Below, in pieces: positions 1-8,585 of a stretch of 64,000 nucleotides of DNA. Positions within the stretch are counted from its first letter, which is position 1. Each line of letters opens with the position of its first letter. The notes beneath the pieces were generated by a model. That model was not told the origin of the DNA. It did no database searches and saw nothing but the letters and a program-made list of their open reading frames with translations. The stretch is from UMGS1052 sp045532035. Lineage in GTDB: Bacteria; Bacillota; Clostridia; Oscillospirales; CAG-382. The DNA lies in assembly GCA_045532035.1 (NCBI GenBank), contig JAZSFD010000107.1:1-64000 (forward strand), in the 5' to 3' direction. A program made the translations under genes and the position numbers.

Positions 1-1
1 G

Positions 2-30
2 TTTCATTTCGCAAAACAATATGATATAAT
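2..30 (+). promoter_or_regulatory. Putative sigma-A promoter of the SLH surface protein gene
   Basis: An extended -10 element (TGaTATAAT, TATAAT at 25-30) lies 17 bases after a weak -35 (TTTCAT at 2-7). It is correctly placed for the gene starting at 85. The upstream side is cut by the window edge. Confidence 0.55.
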
Positions 31-84
31 AAAGTATAAAATCGAAGCAGAATTGCTTTGAAGAAGAAAAGAGAGAAAAACAAG

Positions 85-3012
85 ATGAGAAAGTTTCTTT
101 CCATCCTGCTTGCCATGTGTCTTGGTGCTTCCTGCATTCCCGCTGTATTTGCTGCGGATGAAGTGATAGTGCCGCTTGACACCTTCGGTGAACAGAAGGT
201 TCCCGCGTCAAACATCTCCGCTTTTGAAGGCGGTTATGCAGGCTATGAAAAATCCAAAGATGTTTTTGAGGGCAGATCATCCCATGTTCTCAAGCGCACA
301 GGTGCAGATGCCACCGAAAATGGCTTTTGCTATTACCGCTGGGGAACTCTCCTTGACGAAATAGGCGAGCCCATCCCCCTTTCGGGAGCAAAATATATCG
401 TTGTTGACTACTACTATAAGTCTCCCGATGCGGCTCCTTCCCTTAACGGTCATCGGATGACCTGGACTCAGGTCAATATTTGCGGTGACAAGGAGATAAC
501 AAGCGGCATAAGCTTCGGCGTTTCGGTAAAATCCCGCAACGGAATGGTTGCAAACAAATGGGATCAGCTTGTTTTCCCGCTTGGGGAGGCTTCTGCAGAA
601 AAGAGGGCAAAGCTTACCGACGATATCTATTATCTCAGACAGATCAAGCTCTATCCTCTTCTCGGAGAGGCGAATATGGGCAAGAACGACGTGCTTTACA
701 TATCTGATGTATCTGTTCAGAGCTGGGATCCCGCTGTCGGAAACATCATTCTCGACAGAAAGGCAAGCTTTTTTGCAAGCGAGACCGATCAGACAGCACT
801 CACAGTTGTGAACACAAAGGACCTTGAATACTATACTATTCCCGAATTTACCGGAAAGGCTCCCGAAAACATGGAGTTCCTTACCTGGAAATGCACCTTT
901 GACAATAAGACCTACAAGCCCGGAGCATCAGTTCAGATGCGCGCGGGACAGGATATTTCCTACATTCCCGTTTTCAACTATGTCTTTGACTTTGCAGGAC
1001 TTGAAACAGCTTATATCAACGGTTATCCCGACGGCACCTTCCTTCCTCAGAACAATGTTACCCGTGCCGAAGCCTGCAAGATCATCGCATCTCTTGTAAA
1101 TCCCGCGGGCAAGGATATGGGTACCACTGCTTTTGCGGATGTTGCCGCTGATGCATGGTATTACAACGCTGTTACCACTCTCGAAAGCTTAGGTGCTCTT
1201 TCGATCTTGAGCGGAAATTTCGAGCCCAACACCAAGATTACCCGTTCGGAATTTGTTGAGATCATCTATGCCATTGCCGACAAGAATTACGGCAGTGTCA
1301 GACTCACAAACATTTCCGATGTTGATACAAAGGACAGATTTTTCGATGCTGTAATGTACGCAGTTTCCAACGGCATCGTTACAGGCTATGAGGATGGCTC
1401 CTTCAAGCCCGAAAACAACATCACCCGTGCCGAGACTGTGACTGTCATCAACCGTTTCATCGGCAGAGTTTCAAACGGAGCGGGCGACAGCAAATTCTCT
1501 GATATCGCCGATCATTGGGCAAAGGGACAGATCATCGCCTCTGCCACCGCGAAAGCTGACGGCACATGGACTGTCGATGCGACAGAAAAGAAGTATGTTC
1601 TTGAGGGAACAGGTGCCGGTGAATACATCAAGGCTCTTCACACTCAGGCAAAGGGACTGACCGGTGACGCTGTGCGCGAGGGTGTTGATGTTATCGCCGA
1701 GCAGATGAAGAAAGACCTTCTTGCACCCCCCAACACTGCAGACATCTACGGCGACCTCATGAGCGGCAACACATATTATGTTTCCGAAAAGAACGGCAGC
1801 GACGAAAACAACGGCAGATCGCCTGATAAGGCTCTCAAGACCCTTTCGGCTCTTGAGCAGAAGCTCAGATTCCCCAAGAAGGGAACAGCAATTCTTTTTG
1901 AGCGCGGCGGCGTTTACCGCGGAAAGATCAATATGCTTCAGAGCTGTATCTACGGCTCCTACGGCGAGGGAGAAAAGCCTATCATCACTTCTTCTCCCAA
2001 AAATTTCGCAGATCCCGCTCTCTGGAAGGCGACAGATGTTCCCAATGTTTATGAGCTGACAGACAAGCTTGCAAATGTCGGAATTATGGCGTTTGATCAT
2101 GACCTTACCGCTCATGGAAACTATGATGCTCTCTACGGTACTCCGAGATATTACGGAAAGCACGTTTCGGGCTATGCAAATCTTTCAAAGGATCTCGAAT
2201 TTTATCCCACAAACGATACCCTTTATCTCTATTGCGAGGGCGGAAATCCCGGCGAAAGATTCAAGTCTATCGAGATCGGCCCCAAGGTCACAACTCTGGG
2301 CGGCTCGGGTACAGATGTTGTTGTTGACAATCTCAACGTAAGATTCACCGGCGCTCACGGTATCGGTGTTACCTATGCAAAGAACTTCACTGTTACAAAC
2401 TGTGAATTCGCATGGATCGGCGGTTCTCAGATGGGCTCATATGACAGCGGAAGCGGATCGTACGGAAACGCTGTTCAGCTGTACGGAAGCTGTGACGGAT
2501 ATTATGTTAAGAATAACTGGATGTATCAGATCTATGATACAGCTGTAACCCATCAGGGTGTTGACTACACCATGAACAACATTGAATATTCCGGAAACCT
2601 TATGGAATATACCCACTGGGGAATTGAGTGCTGGATATCAAAGAGCGTCAAGAGCCCCGAGTCCCACAACTATATCGCAAAGGACAATGTTCTTCGCAAC
2701 TGCGGCTATGGTTGGGGAACCATCGTTGCAAACCGCGCGAGCGCGGCGCGCCTTTATTCCTTCACCACACTTGATGCCAAGAACAGCAACCTCAAGTGTG
2801 AAAACAACATCCTCGACCGCTCGGCAGGATATCTTATAGATGTCGACAAGCGCTCATCCGAGGAATTTGATTCCAACATCTATATTCAGAACAAATACAA
2901 AAACCTCGGCTCCCTCAAGGGCAGATCGGCAAACGCACTCAACAACGCGGCAGAGATGATACTTGACAATCTCAAGGACAAGAATCTCGTATTTGTACTG
3001 ATTACGGAATAA
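85..3012 (+). CDS. Secreted SLH-domain protein with C-terminal right-handed beta-helix
   Basis: A cell-surface protein, exported and probably held on the wall by its S-layer homology domains. From the ATG at 85 it has a signal peptide (MRKFLSILLA start, cleavage near AFA/ADE), a beta-rich domain up to about residue 220, a short repeat-like domain, then three SLH domains at about residues 300-345, 347-398 and 407-460, recognised by NGYPDGTF/TRAE-type motifs, with the beginning of a fourth (FSDIADHWA). From about 562 to the end it resembles pectate-lyase-like parallel beta-helix proteins (opening YYVSEKNGSDENNG, asparagine-rich turns). The role is probably polysaccharide binding or degradation, but no catalytic residues could be assigned. 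SLH domains in the middle rather than at an end are unusual. A TTG start at 58 would add nine basic residues and is possible. A terminator follows at 3025. Confidence 0.8.
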   Translation: MRKFLSILLAMCLGASCIPAVFAADEVIVPLDTFGEQKVPASNISAFEGGYAGYEKSKDVFEGRSSHVLKRTGADATENGFCYYRWGTLLDEIGEPIPLSGAKYIVVDYYYKSPDAAPSLNGHRMTWTQVNICGDKEITSGISFGVSVKSRNGMVANKWDQLVFPLGEASAEKRAKLTDDIYYLRQIKLYPLLGEANMGKNDVLYISDVSVQSWDPAVGNIILDRKASFFASETDQTALTVVNTKDLEYYTIPEFTGKAPENMEFLTWKCTFDNKTYKPGASVQMRAGQDISYIPVFNYVFDFAGLETAYINGYPDGTFLPQNNVTRAEACKIIASLVNPAGKDMGTTAFADVAADAWYYNAVTTLESLGALSILSGNFEPNTKITRSEFVEIIYAIADKNYGSVRLTNISDVDTKDRFFDAVMYAVSNGIVTGYEDGSFKPENNITRAETVTVINRFIGRVSNGAGDSKFSDIADHWAKGQIIASATAKADGTWTVDATEKKYVLEGTGAGEYIKALHTQAKGLTGDAVREGVDVIAEQMKKDLLAPPNTADIYGDLMSGNTYYVSEKNGSDENNGRSPDKALKTLSALEQKLRFPKKGTAILFERGGVYRGKINMLQSCIYGSYGEGEKPIITSSPKNFADPALWKATDVPNVYELTDKLANVGIMAFDHDLTAHGNYDALYGTPRYYGKHVSGYANLSKDLEFYPTNDTLYLYCEGGNPGERFKSIEIGPKVTTLGGSGTDVVVDNLNVRFTGAHGIGVTYAKNFTVTNCEFAWIGGSQMGSYDSGSGSYGNAVQLYGSCDGYYVKNNWMYQIYDTAVTHQGVDYTMNNIEYSGNLMEYTHWGIECWISKSVKSPESHNYIAKDNVLRNCGYGWGTIVANRASAARLYSFTTLDAKNSNLKCENNILDRSAGYLIDVDKRSSEEFDSNIYIQNKYKNLGSLKGRSANALNNAAEMILDNLKDKNLVFVLITE

Positions 3013-3024
3013 CAGATAACATTC

Positions 3025-3068
3025 AAAGGAGCTGTAAAAACTTCGTTTTTATAGCTCCTTTTGTTTTT
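3025..3068 (+). terminator. Rho-independent terminator after the SLH protein gene
   Basis: A hairpin with arms AAAGGAGCT..TAAAAAC (3025-3041) and GTTTTTA..AGCTCCTTT (3045-3061) is followed by a T-rich run on the plus strand. It separates the SLH gene from the convergent glycyl radical enzyme gene. Confidence 0.8.
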
Positions 3069-3092
3069 TATATCTTTTATAATTATTTGTAA

Positions 3093-5343
3093 TTATTCGT
3101 AAAAATTGCGTGAAATGACCTCCGCCTGCCATTCGGGAGAAAGGCTTGTGAATTTTGCCGAGAAGCCGCAGACGCGGACAATAAGATCAGGATATTTTTC
3201 GGGATGCTTTTGTGCATCAAGCAATTGCTCCTTTGTGGTGCAGTTGAGCTGAAGCGACTGCATGGCTGTACCTGCGCAGGCACGAAGAAAAGCCTCACAA
3301 ATGTCAAGAGTTATCTTATCAGATGGGAGAATGATGTTGACCACGCTGTTTGCACCGAGAGTTTTAGCATCAAGACACGCAAGACTGTTTATGACGCTTG
3401 TGACCGACGGAATCTTTTTGAGTCTTGAGGGTGTCAGTCCTTGTGAAAAATACTCTCCGTTGTGTCTTCCGTCGGGAGTGGCAAGGGTTTTTTCTGCCCA
3501 CCAGCGGATCTCGGTGTAGGTCAGATGCCCGAGATGCACTTTTCCGCCATAAGTGCCGGTAAGAGCGCTTGTCATCCTGTAAAGATCATTGTTGAAGCGG
3601 TTTGCAAGCTGGCAGGATTCCTCGCTTCCGTCACCCCAACCGGGACAGTTTATTGCCTGAAGCCTTAAGTCCTCATATCCTTCCCAGTTGGCGCGTACTG
3701 CGTCAAGCATCTGCGAAAGGGTGTATTGCTTTGTGTCAAAGCAGAGCTTTTTGATCGCGAGCAGAGAGTCAACGATGTTGGGAAGTCCGACGCAGAGAAA
3801 ATAATCATCTTTTACTCTTGCGCCGCCTGCCGTGAAGTCTTTTTTCTTTTCGATGCAATCGTCAAGGGTACTTGAAAAGATCGGAGTGGGGTCGACCTTG
3901 TCGCGTATCTGTCCGCCGAGGGTCGTGATTCTGAGCCTTTCTTTGAAAAGAATGTCGATGTTGTCGCAGAGTATTCTGTAAAACTCCTCAAAGCTTTGTG
4001 CCTCATCAAAGGTCTCAAAATGCATTCCCACATAGTCAATTTTGTCAAAGCGGCGGTGGAGTGCATATTCAAAGGGACGCAAAAGGTTCATATATGAGCC
4101 GTGGTCATATTTTTCTATTTCCTGTGTCGTTGCACCCCAACAGCCCGAAACAAGATAGTCTCGCGCTTCCTCCACACTTCTGCCGTTGTTTATAAAGGCG
4201 GGAATTGTGGCGTCGTCGTTCTGGATAAGGACGGTGCTTGTGCCTGCGATGATGGCTTTGTTGATTTCGTCAAGATATTCTTTTGGAGAGTTTTTTGAAT
4301 AGCGGCATTTGATCTTCGGAAAGATGATCTTTTCCTCGCGGGTGGCGCGCAAAAGCAGGATTGTCAGCTCATTGCACAAAGGATCACCGTTTTTTTCGCA
4401 ACCGCCGATGGTGTAGGTGTTTTCAAGCTCATGGTCGGCATATCCCACCATCTTCATATCGTGGCATAGTGCATATCCCAGGTGATTAGGAATTTGCAGA
4501 TAAGGTCATAAGCCTCGTCCTTTGTGACGACACCCTTTTCAATGTCGTTTTTATAAAAAGGATAAAGATCCAGGTCGATTCTTCCGAAGGTGTTGGGACC
4601 GACGCCCTCAAGGGCGCCAAGACCGCGACGGATGAAGCAGAGCGTGGCGAGAGCTTCATAAAAGCTTTCGGGTCTTTCCCACGGAACGCGCTTTGCGGTG
4701 TCGGCAATGAGTGAAAGATTTTTTCTTTCCTCGGCGTTTTTTGCATTTTCGAGAAGAGAATACGCTTTGCTTGAGAACTTTTCGCACATCCTTTTAAGGC
4801 AGAGCATACCCTCGCATATTGCATTCAGAAAAGCTTTTTCTTCGTCTGTTGTTGCTGTTTCAAGAGCGTTCTTTGCCTTCTCGTAAACTCCCGAAAGACC
4901 GACTTTTAGGAAGGGCGGTTGTTTATGGAAAAATGCTGATGAACATCATTGTAAGGACCGCAGACAAGATAAAAGAGTTCCTCATAGCCCTGCCTGCATC
5001 TAAGTTCCCAAAGAGAGGGGTCCTGATCGATAAAAAGGTGTTCGTTTTTGAAATATGTCCATCCGCCGGCGTGCTTGTTGCCGTGATACATACGGGAACC
5101 GTCGCTGAGCGCCGTGATGGTGCCGGTTTCATGATAAAAGGGGGAATTTGCGAAAACGACAGGCTCAAACATATCGGTGATGACCTTGTACTGAAGAGCT
5201 TTTGTCTGATAGGGGTTCATGTCATCGGTGAATCTTTTGTCGATTTCGGGCATACATTTGTCAAAAAAAGCGCGGGCGCTTTTGTCTGCCTTGCCTGACA
5301 GGTAATATGCTTTCAGTTCTTCGCGCATGGCGGTGTTTGTCAT
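3093..5343 (-). pseudogene. Glycyl radical enzyme (pyruvate formate-lyase-like), broken by two frameshifts
   Basis: Three consecutive reading frames encode one protein: N-terminal part 5343-4906, middle about 4915-4454, C-terminal part about 4457-3093. Each junction needs one extra base (near 4906-4915 and near 4452-4470), and restoring both gives about 750 residues, normal for the family. The glycyl radical motif near the C terminus is RVCGFSAKF. The thiyl-cysteine loop reads VSGCWGATTQ, so the glutamate that follows the cysteine in dehydratases of the family (GCVE) is absent. Substrate unknown. No activase is adjacent, so if functional it would need one of the two activases at 43 and 50 kb. 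It has a good SD (AAGGAGG) and a good promoter (5374-5402), and is divergent from an AraC regulator. The two breaks are either mutations making a pseudogene or base-calling/assembly deletions. No slippery site is present at either break. Confidence 0.85.
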
Positions 5344-5373
5344 GAGAAAAACCTCCTTGTTTCTGTTATCATG

Positions 5374-5402
5374 ATTGTAGCATTCCTTTTTATTCTTATC
5401 AA
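5374..5402 (-). promoter_or_regulatory. Sigma-A promoter of the broken glycyl radical enzyme gene
   Basis: On the minus strand TTGATA (5402-5397), 17-base spacer, TACAAT (5379-5374). It is followed by AAGGAGG and the ATG at 5343. Confidence 0.7.
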
Positions 5403-5424
5403 TGCAATATAAGGAAATTTATTA

Positions 5425-5453
5425 TTTACAAACATATGGCTTTTAGATATAAT
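5425..5453 (+). promoter_or_regulatory. Sigma-A promoter of the AraC regulator at 5473
   Basis: TTTACA (5425-5430), 17-base spacer, TATAAT (5448-5453). The -10 ends two bases before an in-frame ATG at 5455, so that ATG cannot be the start and the one at 5473 is used. Confidence 0.75.
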
Positions 5454-5472
5454 TATGACAAGAGGTGAGAGC

Positions 5473-6228
5473 ATGAGATTTGAAAACATCAAGATAAAGG
5501 ATATAGAATGTGCGGTTCAATTCAAAACCAAAACTCTCGGCTGGGTAGCAAAAAATCGCAAAGATCATATTGTCGGCATCGAGCTTTCGGGCAGATCTTT
5601 TCATGACTTCGGATATCAGTCGATGACACTTGAAAAAAACGACATTCCTTTCTTTAATCAAAAGGATGATTACAAAGTCAGCGTTTTCGAAAAAGGTGAA
5701 TCTCTGAGTATACATTTTACGACATATGAGGACATCGAAACCGATTCTTTCTGCATAAAGGGGGCGGGTACACTCAAAATGATAACACTTCTTGAACGCA
5801 TCGTGAAGGAAAGCTCGTTTTCGGGAAACGATCTGAAGCTGACCGAGCTTTTCTATCGCCTGTGCGGAATGATCGAGCGGGCAAGAAAAAAGGCTTATTC
5901 AAAAAAGGATCAGCGCATGGCAGATGCTGTGGAATATATCGACCGCAACTACCGCGAGCACGGGTGTATAGAAAAAGCAGCCGAAAACGCACAGATAACC
6001 CGCCGCCGCTTCAACGACCTTTTCAAAAATCATTTCGGTATTACTCCCAACCGCTATATCGTCAAGCTCAAGACCGAATATGCCAAACAACTCCTTGCGG
6101 TAGAGGATCTGTCGGTTTTGGAAATATCCGCACTGTGCGGTTTTTCGGACATATACTATTTCAGCAGGGTCTTCAAGAGCGAAACAGGGCTTTCACCGAG
6201 TGAGTTTCGGATGAAGGGTCAAGAGTGA
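5473..6228 (+). CDS. AraC-family transcriptional regulator
   Basis: A DNA-binding regulator of 251 residues with an N-terminal cupin-like sensor region (about 1-140) and a C-terminal AraC double helix-turn-helix (about 155-250; second helix-turn-helix CGFSDIYYFSRVFK, then TGLSPSEFR). Start chosen at 5473 because it has an SD (AGAGGTGAGA, 5461-5470) and because the promoter overlaps the earlier ATG. It is divergent from the broken glycyl radical enzyme gene, matching the arrangement at the two other glycyl radical loci in the window, and so probably controls that gene. Ligand unknown. Confidence 0.88.
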   Translation: MRFENIKIKDIECAVQFKTKTLGWVAKNRKDHIVGIELSGRSFHDFGYQSMTLEKNDIPFFNQKDDYKVSVFEKGESLSIHFTTYEDIETDSFCIKGAGTLKMITLLERIVKESSFSGNDLKLTELFYRLCGMIERARKKAYSKKDQRMADAVEYIDRNYREHGCIEKAAENAQITRRRFNDLFKNHFGITPNRYIVKLKTEYAKQLLAVEDLSVLEISALCGFSDIYYFSRVFKSETGLSPSEFRMKGQE

Positions 6229-6240
6229 TATTTTGATGAA

Positions 6241-6269
6241 AAAGCCGCAAACTGCAAGTTTGCGGCTTT
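6241..6269. terminator. Bidirectional terminator between AraC gene and melA
   Basis: Perfect 13-base stem AAAGCCGCAAACT (6241-6253) with AGTTTGCGGCTTT (6257-6269) and a 3-base loop, with A- and T-rich flanks. It serves two convergent genes. Confidence 0.88.
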
Positions 6270-6278
6270 TATAATATA

Positions 6279-7595
6279 TCAGAGAATGGGATAGCCTGCT
6301 TTTTCGTGAGCTTCATAAAGCTCATCGCACATCTTGATTATGTCGTCGATCGAAAGCTGAGCTCCCGTATGAGGCTCGAGCATTGCCGCCTGATAGATAT
6401 GCTCTTTCTTTCCCGTGACGGCAGCCTCGATGGTGAGAATCTGGGCGTTGATGTTGGTCATGTTCATTGCCGCGCACTGAACGGGGAGGCGTCCGACATG
6501 GGTGGGATGGATTCCGTGACCGTCCACAAGACAGGGAACTTCAACGCAGGCATCAGAGGGGAGATTGTCGATAAGACCGCGGTTGATGACATTGCCGCCG
6601 ATCTTGAAGGGATTGTTTGTGACGATGGCTTTCATGATGTGGGAAGCATATTCATGGGTGCGCGAATGTTCAATGTCGCCGCCGTTCAGAAGCTCTTCCT
6701 TCTGCTTTGCCCAACGCTCGATCTGGAGCTCGCATCTTCTGGGATATTCGTCGAGCGGAATGTTGAATTTTTCAATAAGCTCGGGATAATTCGGCTTGAT
6801 ATAGAAGTAGTTGTATTCTGCGTTGTGCTCCGAGCTTTCGGTGCAGTAATAGCCGAGCTTGTCGATATAGTCAAAACGAACCATGTCATGATGCTTTTCG
6901 GTTTCGTTTTTGATCTTTGCAAGGCGCTTGATCTCGGGATAAAGATCGCGGCCGTCCTTGTCGCGTATGTCAAGCAGCCAACCCATGTGATTGATTCCTG
7001 CGATAAGCTCGGAACCGATCTGCACATCTTTAAGTCCCAGATGGTCAAGAAGCTGTCTTGAGCATACCTGAACGCTGTGGCACAGACCGATGGTGTTGAC
7101 GCCTGTGTAGCGCTGCATATATCCCGAAAGGATCGCCATGGGGTTGGTGTAGTTGAGGAAAAGCGCGTCGGGGCAGACCTCCTCCATGTCCTTTGCAAAA
7201 CCTTTGAGAACATGAATCGTGCGCAGACCTCGGAAGATGCCGCCGATGCCAAGAGTGTCACCGATGGTCTGACGGAGACCGTATTTCTTGGGGATTTCAA
7301 AGTCGATCTTTGTGCAGGGGTCATAAAGTCCGACCTGGATGGCATCGATCACAAATCTTGCACCGCGCAGAGCTTCCTTTCTTTGTTCAACCCCCAGATG
7401 CTTTGTGATCTTTGCCTTTGAGCCGTTGTACTTTTTATTGAGGACATCGATGACGATATAGGATTCTTCAAGACGGTTGCTGTCGATATCATAAAGCGCG
7501 ATCTCACATTCGCAAAGAGCGGGAGTGAGAAGCGTGTCTCCCAAAACATTTTTTGCAAAAACGGTGCTGCCTGCACCCATGAAGGTTATTTTCAT
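6279..7595 (-). CDS. melA: GH4 alpha-galactosidase
   Basis: Glycoside hydrolase family 4 enzyme of 438 residues, cytoplasmic, using NAD and a divalent metal to cleave alpha-galactosides such as melibiose or raffinose by an oxidation-elimination mechanism. Visible features are the N-terminal Rossmann motif (ITFMGAGSTVFAKNVLGD), the metal-site segment GLCHSVQ, GINHMGW, and the MelA-type stretches GLYDPCT and TIGDTLGIGGI, which favour alpha-galactosidase over GH4 glucosidases or glucuronidases. The start is the ATG at 7595 with SD AGGAGAG; an upstream in-frame extension to 7628 has no such support. It is divergent from an AraC regulator at 7761, which is its likely regulator. No sugar transporter gene is nearby. 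Confidence 0.9.
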   Translation of the reverse strand: MKITFMGAGSTVFAKNVLGDTLLTPALCECEIALYDIDSNRLEESYIVIDVLNKKYNGSKAKITKHLGVEQRKEALRGARFVIDAIQVGLYDPCTKIDFEIPKKYGLRQTIGDTLGIGGIFRGLRTIHVLKGFAKDMEEVCPDALFLNYTNPMAILSGYMQRYTGVNTIGLCHSVQVCSRQLLDHLGLKDVQIGSELIAGINHMGWLLDIRDKDGRDLYPEIKRLAKIKNETEKHHDMVRFDYIDKLGYYCTESSEHNAEYNYFYIKPNYPELIEKFNIPLDEYPRRCELQIERWAKQKEELLNGGDIEHSRTHEYASHIMKAIVTNNPFKIGGNVINRGLIDNLPSDACVEVPCLVDGHGIHPTHVGRLPVQCAAMNMTNINAQILTIEAAVTGKKEHIYQAAMLEPHTGAQLSIDDIIKMCDELYEAHEKAGYPIL

Positions 7596-7643
7596 GATTG
7601 ATCTCTCCTTTTCGGTTTTCTTGTTCAAACCTGTTATGAGCCG

Positions 7644-7649
7644 ATTATA
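7644..7649 (-). promoter_or_regulatory. Extended -10 element of melA promoter
   Basis: On the minus strand TGATATAAT (TATAAT at 7649-7644) forms an extended -10 upstream of the melA SD. No good -35 is seen, as is common for activator-dependent promoters. Confidence 0.5.
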
Positions 7650-7681
7650 TCACGGAAAAGATAAAAAAGAATTGTATTTTG

Positions 7682-7697
7682 TAACATATACATGTTA
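7682..7697. promoter_or_regulatory. Palindrome in the melA/AraC divergent intergenic region
   Basis: TAACAT-ATAC-ATGTTA is a perfect 6+6 inverted repeat between the two divergent genes, upstream of the melA extended -10. It may be an operator for the adjacent AraC regulator. The role is inferred from position only. Confidence 0.4.
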
Positions 7698-7760
7698 AAA
7701 TGTAACCAATATGAGACAAAACTTCTTAAAACCATGTTGTTAAGTAACTGAGGTGAAGAA

Positions 7761-8531
7761 ATGCGCAATCATTATGATCTTACAGCCGACAATTCGGGCA
7801 GAGTGTGTGCAGAGCTTGTTCCAACCGTTTTGGGGGAGGAGGAATGTGTGCCCTCCCATTCTTTCGGACCGTATATCAGAGAATATTTTCTCATTCATTA
7901 TTGCATTTCGGGAAAAGGAATCTTTTCTGTCAACGGCAAAACTTATGAGGTTGGAAAAGGGGATATTTTCATAATTTGTCCCGGTCAGCCGACGGTGTAC
8001 ACTGCTGACAAGGATGATCCCTGGCATTATGCCTGGATAGGCTTTTCGGAAAAAGAAGCAGAGCGCATAAGGACTCTGCCGCCTGTCATGCCATATCGTG
8101 CCGAGACCTTTTTGCGTGTTGCCGAGTTTGCGCGCATGGGGGTAAGAAATTATGAAATATATCTTTCGCACATTTATGAGATTCTTTATTATCTTTTTTC
8201 CGACCGTGAAACAAACCGCGATGTCTGCAAGCAGGTTAACGACTATATAAGACTCAACTATATGCAGGAGCTGACGGTGGAGAGCATATCTTCCCGCTTT
8301 GGACTCAACCGCCGATATCTTTCGCGCATTTTCAAGGCAAAATACGGTGTCGCTGGCAAGGAATATATTGTGACGGTCAGATGCCACATGGCGGCAGAGT
8401 TTTTGAAAAACGGATATAATGTTTCCGAGGCGGCACTTATGACGGGATATTCCGATCAGTTTGGATTTTCAAAAATGTTCCGCAAAGTGGTGGGCACATC
8501 TCCCTCTGAATACAAGGGCAACAATGAATAA
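7761..8531 (+). CDS. AraC-family regulator of alpha-galactoside use (MsmR/RafR-like)
   Basis: 256 residues with an N-terminal cupin sensor (about 20-110; HYCISGKGIFSVNGK and the GDIFIICPGQPT turn) and a C-terminal AraC DNA-binding domain (about 155-254; LNRRYLSRIFKAKYG, MTGYSDQFGFSKMFRK, TSPSEY). The start ATG at 7761 has SD GAGGTGAAG. Regulators of this layout commonly activate alpha-galactosidase operons, and it is divergently paired with melA, so control of melA in response to an alpha-galactoside is the likely role. Autoregulation is possible through the palindrome at 7682-7697. Confidence 0.88.
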   Translation: MRNHYDLTADNSGRVCAELVPTVLGEEECVPSHSFGPYIREYFLIHYCISGKGIFSVNGKTYEVGKGDIFIICPGQPTVYTADKDDPWHYAWIGFSEKEAERIRTLPPVMPYRAETFLRVAEFARMGVRNYEIYLSHIYEILYYLFSDRETNRDVCKQVNDYIRLNYMQELTVESISSRFGLNRRYLSRIFKAKYGVAGKEYIVTVRCHMAAEFLKNGYNVSEAALMTGYSDQFGFSKMFRKVVGTSPSEYKGNNE

Positions 8532-8533
8532 GA

Positions 8534-8565
8534 GCATCCCCGAAGACTATTTTCTTCGGGGATGC
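8534..8565. terminator. Bidirectional terminator
   Basis: A 13-base stem GCATCCCCGAAGA (8534-8546) with TCTTCGGGGATGC (8553-8565) and a 6-base loop lies between the convergent AraC and FAD oxidoreductase genes. Confidence 0.85.
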
Positions 8566-8585
8566 CGTCATTTTATGTTATTCGG

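Noticed and set aside
1471..2163. A 230-codon minus-strand frame opposite the SLH/beta-helix gene
   Set aside because: Antisense shadow inside a gene with clear SLH and beta-helix sequence.
4450..4915. Programmed frameshifting in the first glycyl radical enzyme gene
   Set aside because: Neither junction has an X_XXY_YYZ slippery site or a nearby SD-like stimulator; mutation or assembly error is simpler.
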